DNA of 64,000 nucleotides from Sphingopyxis microcysteis (GTDB lineage Bacteria; Pseudomonadota; Alphaproteobacteria; Sphingomonadales; Sphingomonadaceae). A program made the position numbers and the translations under genes. The notes below the pieces were generated by a model. It did no database searches. It was not told the origin of the DNA and saw only the letters and a list, made by a program, of their open reading frames with translations. Numbering within the stretch: the stretch's first letter is position 1; each line of letters starts with the position of its first letter. The stretch is taken from NCBI RefSeq assembly GCF_012274265.1, contig NZ_JAANYY010000004.1:62001-126000 (forward strand), given 5' to 3'. Below are positions 1 to 8,428 of this stretch, in pieces.

Positions 1-1459
1 CGGCTTCGCGCAGGTCCGAACAGATCGGGCCGTCGGGGGCGTTGAACTTGGGGTTGATCACCGATCCCTGACCGCCGAGCCAGCCCCAGTCGGCGCGATA
101 TTTGCCGTCGCCCTCGACCGCGAAAACGGGATCGAGCCCGTTCGCTTTGCACAGGTCGAAGTCGTCTTCGCCGTGATCGGGCGACATATGGACGAGCCCG
201 GTGCCGCTGTCGGTGGTGACGAAATCGCCGGGCAGGAAGGGACGCGGGCGCAGGTAGAAGTCGGCCAGCGGGGAATCGAGATTTATTGTTCCCCGGCGAA
301 CGCCGGGGTCCAGGGTGTCGTCCGCAAGGTTGTCGTCAGGCCGCCCTGGGCTCCGGCTTTCGCCGGAGAACAGCTTTGCCATCGGGTGGCGCGCGATGGT
401 GCCGGCGAGGTCGGAGCCGCGATACGTTTCCGGCTCGCCGTCTGCCTGCCAAGGATGCGCGTAATACTCTGCTTTCCCCAAGCCGAGGTCGCTCAGATCG
501 ACGTTGGCCGCTTGCCGGTTCAGTCTTGCAAGAACCGACTGCACCAGCGGCTCGGCGATCAGGAAACGCTTTCCGTGCCAGTCTAGGCCCGCCTCTTTCA
601 GCCGTCGATACACCTCAATCTGATGCTTCGTGCCTTCCGTTTCGGGCTCGAAACCAATGTGCGCATATTCAACCTCCGGCCCATAGGCGATCGCCTGATT
701 GACTGGGATCGTCCACGGGGTGGTCGTCCAGATGACAGCGTAAGCGCCCTTCAACTCTTCGATGGGCGAGTCCGTGATCTCGAACGCCACGTCGATCTGG
801 GTCGAGACGATATCCTCGTATTCGATCTCGGCCTCGGCGAGCGCGGTCTTTTCGACCGGCGACCACATCACCGGCTTGGCGCCGCGATAGAGCATGTCGT
901 TGGCGGCGAATTTGAGCAGCTCGCGCACGATGGTGGCCTCGGCCGCATAATCCATCGTCAGGTACGGATGGTCCCAGTCGCCGCCGATGCCGAGGCGCTT
1001 CAGCTGCTCGCGCTGGGTGTCGACCCAATGCTGCGCATAGGCGCGGCATTCGGCGCGGAATTCCTCGACCGGAACCTCGTCCTTGTTCAGCTTTTTCTTG
1101 CGATATTGCTCCTCGACCTTCCACTCGATCGGCAGGCCGTGGCAATCCCAGCCGGGAACGTAAGGCGCGTCCTTGCCCTTCAGCGTCTGGGTGCGGACGA
1201 CCATGTCCTTGAGGATATGGTTGAGCGCATGGCCGATGTGCATGTCGCCATTGGCGTAGGGCGGGCCGTCGTGGAGGATGAACTGGTCGCGGCCCTTGCG
1301 GCTGTCGCGAATCTGCCCCTCGAGATTGCCCTCGAGCCATTTCGCCAGAATCAGCGGCTCCTTCTGCGGCAGGCCGGCCTTCATCGGAAAGTCGGTCTTG
1401 GGCAGGAAGACGGTGTCGCGATAGTCGCGCTGTTCGGCGGTGGGCGTGCTGTCGGTCAT
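1..1459 (-). CDS. ileS: Isoleucyl-tRNA synthetase, N-terminal part (runs off window start)
   Basis: Class I aminoacyl-tRNA synthetase that charges tRNA-Ile in the cytoplasm. The reading frame is open from the ATG at 1459 to base 1, giving about 486 residues of a protein that normally has 900 or more; the C-terminal half lies outside the window. The class I HIGH signature is at residues 74-77, inside the family block PYANGDMHIGHALN, and the editing-domain block with GTGLVHMSPDHGEDDF follows further on. Residues about 363-392 (bases 283-373) are coded by a palindromic repeat inserted in frame, an addition within the editing-domain region (see findings). The gene is followed upstream by a repeat and then the GDPD gene on the same strand. 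Confidence 0.95.
   Translation of the reverse strand, partial: MTDSTPTAEQRDYRDTVFLPKTDFPMKAGLPQKEPLILAKWLEGNLEGQIRDSRKGRDQFILHDGPPYANGDMHIGHALNHILKDMVVRTQTLKGKDAPYVPGWDCHGLPIEWKVEEQYRKKKLNKDEVPVEEFRAECRAYAQHWVDTQREQLKRLGIGGDWDHPYLTMDYAAEATIVRELLKFAANDMLYRGAKPVMWSPVEKTALAEAEIEYEDIVSTQIDVAFEITDSPIEELKGAYAVIWTTTPWTIPVNQAIAYGPEVEYAHIGFEPETEGTKHQIEVYRRLKEAGLDWHGKRFLIAEPLVQSVLARLNRQAANVDLSDLGLGKAEYYAHPWQADGEPETYRGSDLAGTIARHPMAKLFSGESRSPGRPDDNLADDTLDPGVRRGTINLDSPLADFYLRPRPFLPGDFVTTDSGTGLVHMSPDHGEDDFDLCKANGLDPVFAVEGDGKYRADWGWLGGQGSVINPKFNAPDGPICSDLREA
288..371. repeat. Palindromic REP element inside the ileS coding frame
   Basis: Two 28-base arms (288-315 and 344-371) are inverted copies of each other matching at 24 of 28 positions, around a 28-base centre. 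Each arm is itself a hairpin with the core CCGGCGAA.GCCGG. The element keeps the ileS frame open and is translated as a polar stretch rich in D, G, R and P. Confidence 0.85.
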
Positions 1460-1526
1460 GGTGCGCGGCGCTTAGCGCAGTTTTGCGTGGGCGCAAAGCT
1501 TATGGGCGAGGGATGATACCAGCTTC

Positions 1527-1596
1527 GTCACCCCGGACCTGATCCGGGGTCCAGTCCTGCCTCGCTGCATGGACCCCGGATCAAGTCCGGGGTGAC
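1527..1596. repeat. Palindromic repeat (GTCACCCCGGA family)
   Basis: The sequence starts GTCACCCCGGAC and ends with its inverted copy GTCCGGGGTGAC; the arms also share GATCCGGGGTCCA. It fills the gap between ileS and the GDPD gene. It resembles paired REP (BIME-like) elements rather than an intrinsic terminator because no T-tract follows. Confidence 0.8.
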
Positions 1597-1617
1597 GATG
1601 AAGTGATAGCATGGTTT

Positions 1618-2661
1618 CTATTTCTGCCGTGGTCGCAGCGCCGGACCCACCGCGCGGATATCCTCGACCCAGATATAGCCGTTGAAGCTGGCGGGGATCT
1701 TGGCGAGTTGCTGCGGGGTGGAGAGGCCTTCGTTCGATTTGCCGCGTTCATAGGGGCCAAAAACGATGACGCGCGCGCCGACGCTGTCCATGCGGGCGAT
1801 CAGGCGGTCGGGCCAGCCCCAGAAGGCCCATTGATAGTTGATCGGGATACCCAGCACGCCGTTCCGGCAGCTTTCAGGCACGATGCCGGTCCAGCCGTAC
1901 ATCACATAGTCTTTGGTGCAGGCCATTCCCTCGCGCTTGAGGTCGAACGACCAGTTGGCGGGGAGCAGCTTGCGCATCCGTTTGACCGGGGCTTCGTGGC
2001 CATAAAAGGCGTCGCCGAGCCTGGCGCTGTCGCGGCCCGAGGCCCGGAGGATCGCGAACAGCTGGTCGGCCTCGCCGGGATTCTTCGACTTGAAGTTGAA
2101 CAGGATCGGATGGACGGGGAGCGCCGCGAGGCCTTCCTCGACCGTCGGCATCTTCCCGACCCCCTTGCCGCGCAGGGGGAAGGTCTTGCCGCCGTCGGCG
2201 GTGTAGCCATGGCCGATGTCGAGCGCCTTCAATTCGGCCAGCGTCAGGTCGCGGGTGTCGCCCTTGCCGTCGGTGCGGCAATCGACGGTCCAGTCGTGGA
2301 ACAGCACCATGCGCCCGTCCTTCGTCGGCGCGACATCGACCTCGACCATGTTGGCGCCGAGCCCGACCGCCCAGCGCATCGATTCGGGTGTGTTTTCGAA
2401 CACATCATGGTCGGGCGGATAAGCGTGGATGGCGGTGCAGGTGTCGCGGCCGACCGCGGCGCGCTTGTCATAGAGGTGATAGACGCCGCGGTGCGCGATG
2501 AGCTTGGGTTTGCCGGCGGGATCGGGGGCGAGCCAGCTGGCGTTGCTGAGGGTCAGCCAGGCGACGAGCGCGGCGAACAGCCACAGCGCGATTTTGGTGC
2601 GGCGGCGAAGCGGCTTTTTCGGTGGGCCTTCGAGGGCGGTGGCCCAGTCGTCGTGCGTCAT
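1618..2661 (-). CDS. Glycerophosphodiester phosphodiesterase family protein, membrane-anchored
   Basis: A 347-residue GDPD-family protein, expected to hydrolyse glycerophosphodiesters to glycerol 3-phosphate and an alcohol. Residues 23-39 form one hydrophobic segment after a basic stretch, so the enzyme is probably anchored with its catalytic domain in the periplasm. Family motifs follow in order: AHRG at 56-59, ENTPES at 89-94, EVDV at 107-110 and a metal/catalytic HD at 122-123. The second half is less typical of bacterial GlpQ, so the substrate is uncertain. It lies between ileS and ribF on the same strand, with a palindromic repeat in each gap. Confidence 0.82.
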   Translation of the reverse strand: MTHDDWATALEGPPKKPLRRRTKIALWLFAALVAWLTLSNASWLAPDPAGKPKLIAHRGVYHLYDKRAAVGRDTCTAIHAYPPDHDVFENTPESMRWAVGLGANMVEVDVAPTKDGRMVLFHDWTVDCRTDGKGDTRDLTLAELKALDIGHGYTADGGKTFPLRGKGVGKMPTVEEGLAALPVHPILFNFKSKNPGEADQLFAILRASGRDSARLGDAFYGHEAPVKRMRKLLPANWSFDLKREGMACTKDYVMYGWTGIVPESCRNGVLGIPINYQWAFWGWPDRLIARMDSVGARVIVFGPYERGKSNEGLSTPQQLAKIPASFNGYIWVEDIRAVGPALRPRQK

Positions 2662-2676
2662 TTCGTCCCCCCAATC

Positions 2677-2768
2677 GTCACCCCGGACTTGATCCGGGGC
2701 CCATTCCCGCCGCGCCGCATGGACCCCGGATCAAGTCGCACGAGTCACGGGCCTCGTACGAGGGTGAC
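2677..2768. repeat. Palindromic repeat (GTCACCCCGGA family) carrying a nested hairpin
   Basis: Same family as 1527-1596 in its left arm and centre, but the right arm is interrupted at 2737-2760 by a hairpin with stem CGCACGAG/CTCGTACG and 8-base loop TCACGGGC, before the closing GGGTGAC. A related hairpin occurs at 34025-34052. Confidence 0.75.
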
Positions 2769-2774
2769 GAAGAA

Positions 2775-3701
2775 TTATAGGTCCGCGAGCAACGCCTTCG
2801 CCGCATCGCAATCCTTGGCGATCTGCGCCATCAGCGCGTCCATGCTTTCGTACTTTGCCTCGGGCCGGATGAAGGCGTGGAAGGCGATGTCGATTTCCTG
2901 CCCGTAAAGATCCTCGGCGAAGTCGAAGAAATGCGGCTCGAGCAATTCCTTCGGTGGGACGAAGCTGGGGCGGATGCCGAGGTTCGCGGCGCCTTTCAGG
3001 GGCCGTCCGTCCGGCAGTTTCCCGGTGACGGCGTAGATGCCATATTTCGGGCGCAGATAATTGCCCATGTCGATATTGGCGGTGGGAAAGCCGAGCAGGC
3101 GGCCGTTCTTGTCGCCATGCTCGACGCGGCCGCGCACGGTGAAGGGGCGGGTGAGCAGGCGCGCGGCGGTCTTGCAGTCGCCTGCCTGCAGCGCCTCGCG
3201 GATACGGCTCGACGAGATCACGGCGTCGTCCTCGACCGGCGCGACCATTTCGGTGAAGAAGCCGAGGCGGCGGGCATGGTCGGCCAGCGTCACGACATCG
3301 CCGCCGCGGCCCTTGCCGAACACGAAATCGGCGCCGGTGACGACCCCCGCGGCGCCGTAGCGATCGAGGAGGAGCCCGGTGATAAAATCCTCCGCCGTCG
3401 TCCCCGCAAGCGCGCCGTCGAAGGGCAGGACGAGCATCGCGTCGGCGCCCGCCGCGGCGAACAGTTCCTGCCTTTGGTCGAGCGTGGTGAGGCGGAAGGG
3501 CGGGACGTCGGGTTTGAAGAAGCGCACCGGATGCGGATCGAAGGTCGCGACGATCGCCGGGCGGCCTTCGTCCTTCGCGTGGCGGACGGCGCGGCCGACG
3601 ACCGCCTGATGCCCGGCGTGGAAGCCGTCGAAATTGCCGAGCGCGATGACCCCGCCGCGCAAGGGGGCGGGGGTGCGGGTGTGGCCGTCGAGGCGGATCA
3701 T
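2775..3701 (-). CDS. ribF: Bifunctional riboflavin kinase / FAD synthetase
   Basis: Converts riboflavin to FMN and FMN to FAD. The N-terminal adenylyltransferase part shows GNFDGFHAGH close to the start, and the C-terminal riboflavin kinase part carries the FPTANI block. The total of 308 residues is normal for RibF. The ATG at 3701 is preferred over an in-frame TTG at 3707 because GGGGAGGGG stands about 6 bases upstream of the ATG; that purine run belongs to the palindromic repeat at 3708-3832. RibF next to ileS on the same strand is a common arrangement in proteobacteria. Confidence 0.93.
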   Translation of the reverse strand: MIRLDGHTRTPAPLRGGVIALGNFDGFHAGHQAVVGRAVRHAKDEGRPAIVATFDPHPVRFFKPDVPPFRLTTLDQRQELFAAAGADAMLVLPFDGALAGTTAEDFITGLLLDRYGAAGVVTGADFVFGKGRGGDVVTLADHARRLGFFTEMVAPVEDDAVISSSRIREALQAGDCKTAARLLTRPFTVRGRVEHGDKNGRLLGFPTANIDMGNYLRPKYGIYAVTGKLPDGRPLKGAANLGIRPSFVPPKELLEPHFFDFAEDLYGQEIDIAFHAFIRPEAKYESMDALMAQIAKDCDAAKALLADL

Positions 3702-3707
3702 CGCCAA

Positions 3708-3832
3708 CCCCTCCCCTTCAGGGGAGGGGCAGCGAGACTTGCGAACTTGTTCGCTAGTCGCAGCGGGGTGGGCCGCGGACGCTGCGCAAGGCCGCTGGCC
3801 CCCACCCCAACCCCTCCCCTGAAGGGGAGGGG
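3708..3832. repeat. Palindromic repeat (CCCCTTCAGGGGAGG family), inverted pair
   Basis: The outer hairpins CTCCCCTTCAGGGGAG and CTCCCCTGAAGGGGAG are inverted copies at the two ends, with the spacer containing AGCGAGACTTG and a short stem-loop. The left end touches the ribF start and provides its ribosome-binding sequence. The same family is at 9609-9732 and 62688-62846. Confidence 0.85.
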
Positions 3833-3864
3833 CTTGATCAGCGCTGCACCGATACGCCGCACGG

Positions 3865-5067
3865 TCACGGCGCAGGCGGCGTCAGCGGAACCAGCCCCGC
3901 CTTGAGCACGCGCACCGCATTGCCGCCCATCGCGGCGCGGATTTCGGCGTCGCTGAACCCGGCGTCGATCAGCGCCTGCGTCACCTGCACCAGCTTCGAC
4001 GTATCGAAACGCACCGTGGTGGCGCCGTCATAATCGCTGCCGAGCGCAACGTGCTGGATGCCGACGAGGTCGCGGACATGCTTCATCGCCTTCGCGATGC
4101 TCGCGGGCGCGGTGTCGCAGATCGCGGCGTCCCAATAGCCGATGCCGACGAGGCCACCCGTTGCGGCGACGCCGCGGATCTGTTCGTCCGAAAGGTTGCG
4201 ATTGACCTTGCACGTCGCCTGCACGCCGCCGTGGCTCGAGACGACGGGGCGGCGCGCCATTTTGAGGATGTCGGCGACACAGGCGTTCGAACAATGCGCG
4301 ATGTCGACGATCATGCCCTTCGCTTCCATCGCGGTCACGACCTGGCGCCCGAACGGGGTCAGGCCGCCTTTCTTGAGGCCGTGCATCGATCCCGCGAGGT
4401 CGTTGTCGAAGAAATGGGTGAGCCCCGCCATGCGGAAGCCCGCGGCGTAGAGCTTGTCGAGGTTGGCGAGCTTGCCTTCGAGCGGGTGCAGACCTTCAAG
4501 GCTGAGCAGCGCGCCGACTGGCGCCGGTGTTCGGTCCAGCGCAGGCTTGGCGGCGGACCGTTCCAGCAGGAGTACGTCGATCTCTTCGGGACGGGTCACT
4601 CGGGCGAGCTTGCCGTCCGACGCCGCCACCGCGCGGTGCAGCTTTTCGGCGTGCCACAGCGAGCGTTCGAGCAGCGAGTTCCACGTCCGCACCGGCTGGA
4701 GCTGCGCGATCACCAGGCTGGTGATATTGTCGGTATCGCCGCTGTTCGCGTCGTAATTCTGCCCCTTGGGCGATTTGGTCGTGCTGGCGAGGATTTGCAG
4801 CGCGACATTGCCATCCTCGAGCCGCGGCAGGTCCATATGGCCGCGGGTTGCGCGGTCGAGGATGTCGCGTTTCCAGAGCAGGGTGTCGCTGTGCAGGTCG
4901 ACGATGGTCAGCGTTTTGTGCAGCGCCTTGGCGCGCTCGCTGACTTGCGGCAGCGGCTTGCCGTCGATCTGGTTGGTGCCGCGCTCGATGATCCCCGGCG
5001 CGAGCGCGAAAAAGGCGAGTGCGGCGAGAGCGATGACGAGCAGGATTCCGGTCAGCCAGCGGCGCAT
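3865..5067 (-). CDS. Membrane dipeptidase, peptidase family M19
   Basis: A 400-residue zinc dipeptidase of the renal-dipeptidase family. An N-terminal hydrophobic segment (residues 5-24) serves as signal anchor, so the catalytic domain should be periplasmic. Metal ligands seen in family order are HSD at 59-61, the glutamate in LSLEGLHP, then the histidines in DIAHCSN and SSHGGV. It starts 4 bases downstream of the end of folA and is probably cotranscribed with purE-purK-folA. A second M19 enzyme lies at 48730-49986. The natural substrate is unknown. Confidence 0.9.
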   Translation of the reverse strand: MRRWLTGILLVIALAALAFFALAPGIIERGTNQIDGKPLPQVSERAKALHKTLTIVDLHSDTLLWKRDILDRATRGHMDLPRLEDGNVALQILASTTKSPKGQNYDANSGDTDNITSLVIAQLQPVRTWNSLLERSLWHAEKLHRAVAASDGKLARVTRPEEIDVLLLERSAAKPALDRTPAPVGALLSLEGLHPLEGKLANLDKLYAAGFRMAGLTHFFDNDLAGSMHGLKKGGLTPFGRQVVTAMEAKGMIVDIAHCSNACVADILKMARRPVVSSHGGVQATCKVNRNLSDEQIRGVAATGGLVGIGYWDAAICDTAPASIAKAMKHVRDLVGIQHVALGSDYDGATTVRFDTSKLVQVTQALIDAGFSDAEIRAAMGGNAVRVLKAGLVPLTPPAP

Positions 5068-5071
5068 CGGT

Positions 5072-5563
5072 CTAGATCCTTGTCAATGTGACGAAACTGT
5101 ACGCGGGGCGCCCGGCGTCGTCGGCGGGATGATCGTCGCGCGCGACTTCGCACCATTCGGCGGGGTCGGGATAGGCGATGACCGCGTCGCCTTTCGGTTC
5201 GAGCCCGACTTCGGTCAGCTCGATACGGTCGGCCTGGGGCAGGAACAGGCGATAGATTTCGGCGCCGCCGATCACCATGACGTGCGGCGCATTGGCGAGC
5301 TTCAAGGCTTCCTCGATCGTCGCGACGGGCTCGGCGCCCTCGTCCTGCCAGTCGGGATCGCGGGTGAGGACGATGTGGCGGCGCCCTTCGAGGATCGCGG
5401 GCAGGCTGTCGAAGGTCTTGCGCCCCATGATCATCGGGCGGCCCATCGTCAGCTGTTTGAAGCGGCGGAGGTCGGCGGGCAGGTGCCAGGGCATCTTGCC
5501 GCCCGCGCCGATCACGCCATTGGCGGCGCGCGCGAGGATCAGGGTGATTTCGGGGTGGTTCAT
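5072..5563 (-). CDS. folA: Dihydrofolate reductase
   Basis: Reduces dihydrofolate to tetrahydrofolate with NADPH. The 163-residue length is typical. Visible family blocks are NGVIGAGGKMPWHLPADL with the catalytic aspartate, the NADPH-binding GRKTFDSLP, and VIGGAEIY near residue 100. Its ATG overlaps the purK stop codon (ATGA), indicating translational coupling with the purine genes that use folate cofactors. Confidence 0.95.
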   Translation of the reverse strand: MNHPEITLILARAANGVIGAGGKMPWHLPADLRRFKQLTMGRPMIMGRKTFDSLPAILEGRRHIVLTRDPDWQDEGAEPVATIEEALKLANAPHVMVIGGAEIYRLFLPQADRIELTEVGLEPKGDAVIAYPDPAEWCEVARDDHPADDAGRPAYSFVTLTRI

Positions 5564-6633
5564 GCGGGCGTGGTTCCGACCCAGGTTGCGTGACCGAGCT
5601 TGCGGCCGGCGCGCACTTCGGTCTTGCCATAATGATGGACGCGGGCGTTGCCGTCGGCGAGCAGCGCGGGGACCGCGGCGATGTCGGCGCCGATCAGGTT
5701 GCGCATCGTGACGGGCAGCGCGGTGGTCGCGGTGCTGCCGAGCGGCAGCCCGGCGACGGCGCGGATATGGTTTTCGAACTGGCTGGTGACCGCGCCCTCG
5801 ATCGTCCAGTGGCCGCTGTTGTGGACGCGCGGCGCCATCTCGTTAAAGATCGGGCCATCGTCGGTCGCAAAGAACTCGCCGGTCAGCACCCCGACATATT
5901 CGAGATCGTCGGCGATGCGCGCCATCAGCGCGCGCGCTTCGTCCTGCTGGTCGCGGACGATCTGTGGCGGCGGCAGGCTGGAGGTGGCGAGGATGCCGCC
6001 TTCGTGGACGTTGACGCTGCTGTCCCAGAAGCGCGTCTCGCCATCGATGCCGCGCACCAGGATGACCGAAAATTCATGCGCGAAGGTGACAAAGCCTTCG
6101 AGGATCGCGGCATGGCGGTCGATGCCGTCCCACGCGGCGTCGGCGTCGGCGGGGGTCGCGAGCCGCGCCTGCCCCTTGCCGTCATAGCCCATGCGCAGCG
6201 TCTTGAGGATCGCGGGCGCGCCGATTTCGGCGAGCGCGGCGCCCAGCGCAGCGCGGTCGGGGACAGCGGCGAAGGGGGCGGAGCGCCCGCCGAGCCCGGT
6301 CACGAACTGCTTTTCGGTCAGCCGGTGCTGCGCGATCTCGAGCGCCTGCGCGCCGGGGCGCACCGCCACATGCCCCGACAGGAAACGGACCGTATCGACG
6401 GGGACATTTTCGAACTCGATCGTCACCGCGTCGCAACCCGCGGCAAAGGCGGCGAGGCGCGGTTCGTCGTCCCATGCCGCCTGCGTGTGATGCGCCGCGA
6501 CCTCGGCCGCGACGCTCTCATGGTCGGGGGCGTAGATGTGCACCTGATAACCAAGCTGCGCCGCCGCGACGCTCAGCATCCGGCCGAGCTGGCCGCCACC
6601 CAATATGCCGATCGTCGAACCGGGTGCGAGCAA
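5560..6633 (-). CDS. purK: N5-carboxyaminoimidazole ribonucleotide synthase (ATP-grasp)
   Basis: Catalyses ATP- and bicarbonate-dependent carboxylation of AIR to N5-CAIR in de novo purine synthesis. The protein begins with the nucleotide-binding stretch TIGILGGGQLGRM and is 357 residues, the usual PurK length. The frame is open further upstream into purE, but a TTG at 6633 is chosen because GAGGG lies 8 bases before it and the protein then begins right before its first beta strand. Four bases separate it from the purE stop codon, and its own stop overlaps folA. Confidence 0.93.
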   Translation of the reverse strand: MLAPGSTIGILGGGQLGRMLSVAAAQLGYQVHIYAPDHESVAAEVAAHHTQAAWDDEPRLAAFAAGCDAVTIEFENVPVDTVRFLSGHVAVRPGAQALEIAQHRLTEKQFVTGLGGRSAPFAAVPDRAALGAALAEIGAPAILKTLRMGYDGKGQARLATPADADAAWDGIDRHAAILEGFVTFAHEFSVILVRGIDGETRFWDSSVNVHEGGILATSSLPPPQIVRDQQDEARALMARIADDLEYVGVLTGEFFATDDGPIFNEMAPRVHNSGHWTIEGAVTSQFENHIRAVAGLPLGSTATTALPVTMRNLIGADIAAVPALLADGNARVHHYGKTEVRAGRKLGHATWVGTTPA

Positions 6634-6637
6634 GCGA

Positions 6638-7135
6638 TCAGCCCTCGCGTACCGGGTGGGGGGCGACGCTGTTGGTCTGTTCCGCGCGCCAGGCATCAAG
6701 TTTTTGCGCCAGATCGGAGTCATTGTTGGCGAGCAGCGCGGCGGCGAACAAGCCTGCGTTGGTCGCCCCCGCCTTGCCGATCGCAAAGGTCGCGACGGGC
6801 ACGCCCCCGGGCATCTGGACGATCGAATAGAGGCTGTCGATGCCGTTCAAGGCCGCCGACTGGACAGGGACGCCGAGCACCGGCACCCGCGTCATCGCCG
6901 CGACCATGCCCGGCAGATGCGCGGCGCCGCCCGCGCCGGCGATGATCGCCCGCAGGCCGCGCGCCGCCGCGCCTTTGGCATAGTCGACGAGGCGATCGGG
7001 GGTGCGGTGCGCGGACACGATCTGGACGTCGTGCGCGATGCCGAATTGTTCGAGGATCTGGACCGCGTGGGCCATCGTCGGCCAGTCCGACTGGCTGCCC
7101 ATGATAACACCGACTTGCGGCGCTTCGTCGCCCAT
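6638..7135 (-). CDS. purE: N5-carboxyaminoimidazole ribonucleotide mutase
   Basis: Converts N5-CAIR, the product of PurK, to CAIR. The family motifs GSQSDWPTM near the N terminus, SAHRTPDRL and [12 protein letters not shown] are all present in a 165-residue protein. The ATG at 7135 is preferred over an in-frame GTG at 7150 because GGAGGG is placed 7 bases upstream of the ATG. It is the first gene of a minus-strand run purE-purK-folA-dipeptidase. Confidence 0.95.
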   Translation of the reverse strand: MGDEAPQVGVIMGSQSDWPTMAHAVQILEQFGIAHDVQIVSAHRTPDRLVDYAKGAAARGLRAIIAGAGGAAHLPGMVAAMTRVPVLGVPVQSAALNGIDSLYSIVQMPGGVPVATFAIGKAGATNAGLFAAALLANNDSDLAQKLDAWRAEQTNSVAPHPVREG

Positions 7136-7342
7136 CACCCAACCCTCCACACAGCGGCCGTTATTCGCGCGATGAATCGCCGCCGCACCCCCCTAGCGAC
7201 TGCGCCGCGCGCGGGCAACGGCACCGAACATGCAATACTGACTCGCGCGTTTACCGATTGGTATCAAGTCGCGGCTAGGGTTGCCGCGCAATATCCGTCG
7301 GCATCGGGCCGATGAATAAGGGTTGGTTTGCGGGGACGTTGA

Positions 7343-7987
7343 ATGGATAGCGTAGGGGGGGCACGGATCGCGGTCGACCAGTTCGGCTCCGTCGCCGTCG
7401 ACTCCATCGAAGATCAGCTGCGGGAGATCCGCCGGGAACGCGATGCGCTGCGCCGCGAAAACCGGGTGCTGAAGATCGCCGTGGCCGAACTGGAGCGGGT
7501 GTCGGAACGCGACACGCTGACCCCCCTGTTCAACCGCCGCTATTTCCTGACCGCGATCCATCACCGCATCGCGCGTTTCGAGCGCCATGCCGAGCGCGCC
7601 GCGGTGGTCTTTGTCGACGTCAACCAGCTGAAATATATCAATGACAGTTTTGGGCATGCCGCGGGCGACTTCGCGCTGATGGAGATTGCCAAGCGGCTCG
7701 CCGAATCGATCCGCGCCACCGACGTTGCGGCGCGGATTGGCGGCGACGAATTCGGGCTGATCCTCGACCAGTCGAGCGAGGAAGGCGCGCGCGCCCAGAT
7801 CGCGCGGCTGGGCGATGTGCTGACGGCGGCACCCGCGGCGTATGACGGGCACAAAATCGCGCTGTCGGCCTGTTTCGGGATCGCGATGCTCCAGTCGGGG
7901 ATGACCGAATCGGACATATTGGCCGCCGCCGACCGCGACATGTACCGCAACAAACAGGGGCAGGGTTCGGCCGCGGGGCACCGCTGA
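7343..7987 (+). CDS. Diguanylate cyclase (GGDEF domain), soluble
   Basis: Makes cyclic di-GMP from two GTP. The 214-residue protein has a charged N-terminal helix (about 21-55, likely coiled coil for dimerisation), then a GGDEF domain beginning DTLTPLFNRR at 57. GGDEF is intact at 133-137, and the inhibitory I-site RATD lies five residues upstream at 124-127, so product inhibition is expected. There is no sensor domain or membrane segment. The only other c-di-GMP-related protein in the window is the PilZ protein at 62 kb. Confidence 0.93.
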   Translation: MDSVGGARIAVDQFGSVAVDSIEDQLREIRRERDALRRENRVLKIAVAELERVSERDTLTPLFNRRYFLTAIHHRIARFERHAERAAVVFVDVNQLKYINDSFGHAAGDFALMEIAKRLAESIRATDVAARIGGDEFGLILDQSSEEGARAQIARLGDVLTAAPAAYDGHKIALSACFGIAMLQSGMTESDILAAADRDMYRNKQGQGSAAGHR

Positions 7988-8066
7988 CATCGCTCCTAAC
8001 CCGCTGTTAACCAAATGAGCGCATCGTCCGATCAGGACATTCATTGTCCGAAAAGGGGGGTGAGTG

Positions 8067-8396
8067 ATGCGTACCCAAGCCGACCCATATCTCGACATTC
8101 AGAACCGGATCACCGGCCAGATCGGCGCGCTGGCCGAAGCGCTGCCGCATTGCGCGCTGGCGCAGATCGTTCAGGGCATCGACGATATCCGCTGCCTGGC
8201 GCGCGACAACGGCTTTGCCGCGGTCGAAACGCTGGCCAGCCGGCTGGAATCGGCGGTGGCGGGGGGCGGCTATCGCGCGGCCATCCTGACCTATCTCGAC
8301 GCGATGAGCGATGCCGCGACCGTGCCGCGCGGGCCGTTGCCCGCCGCCATGCATGAGGCATGGCTGGCGTCGGTCGCCATGCGCCTCGGTCATTGA
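8067..8396 (+). CDS. Small helical protein of unknown function
   Basis: A 109-residue protein with no recognised domain. The sequence is largely amphipathic helix, with the segment ALAQIVQGIDDIRCLARDNG and a conserved-looking C-terminal PAAMHEAWL. The ATG at 8067 follows GGGGGGTGAG; a GTG one codon upstream is the alternative. It sits 80 bases after the diguanylate cyclase on the same strand. The helical make-up recalls small histidine-phosphotransfer-like proteins but the phosphorylatable HxxKG motif is absent, so I do not assign it. Confidence 0.6.
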   Translation: MRTQADPYLDIQNRITGQIGALAEALPHCALAQIVQGIDDIRCLARDNGFAAVETLASRLESAVAGGGYRAAILTYLDAMSDAATVPRGPLPAAMHEAWLASVAMRLGH

Positions 8397-8428
8397 CGGT
8401 TCCTGCCTGACAATTCAGACGGGTTTGC

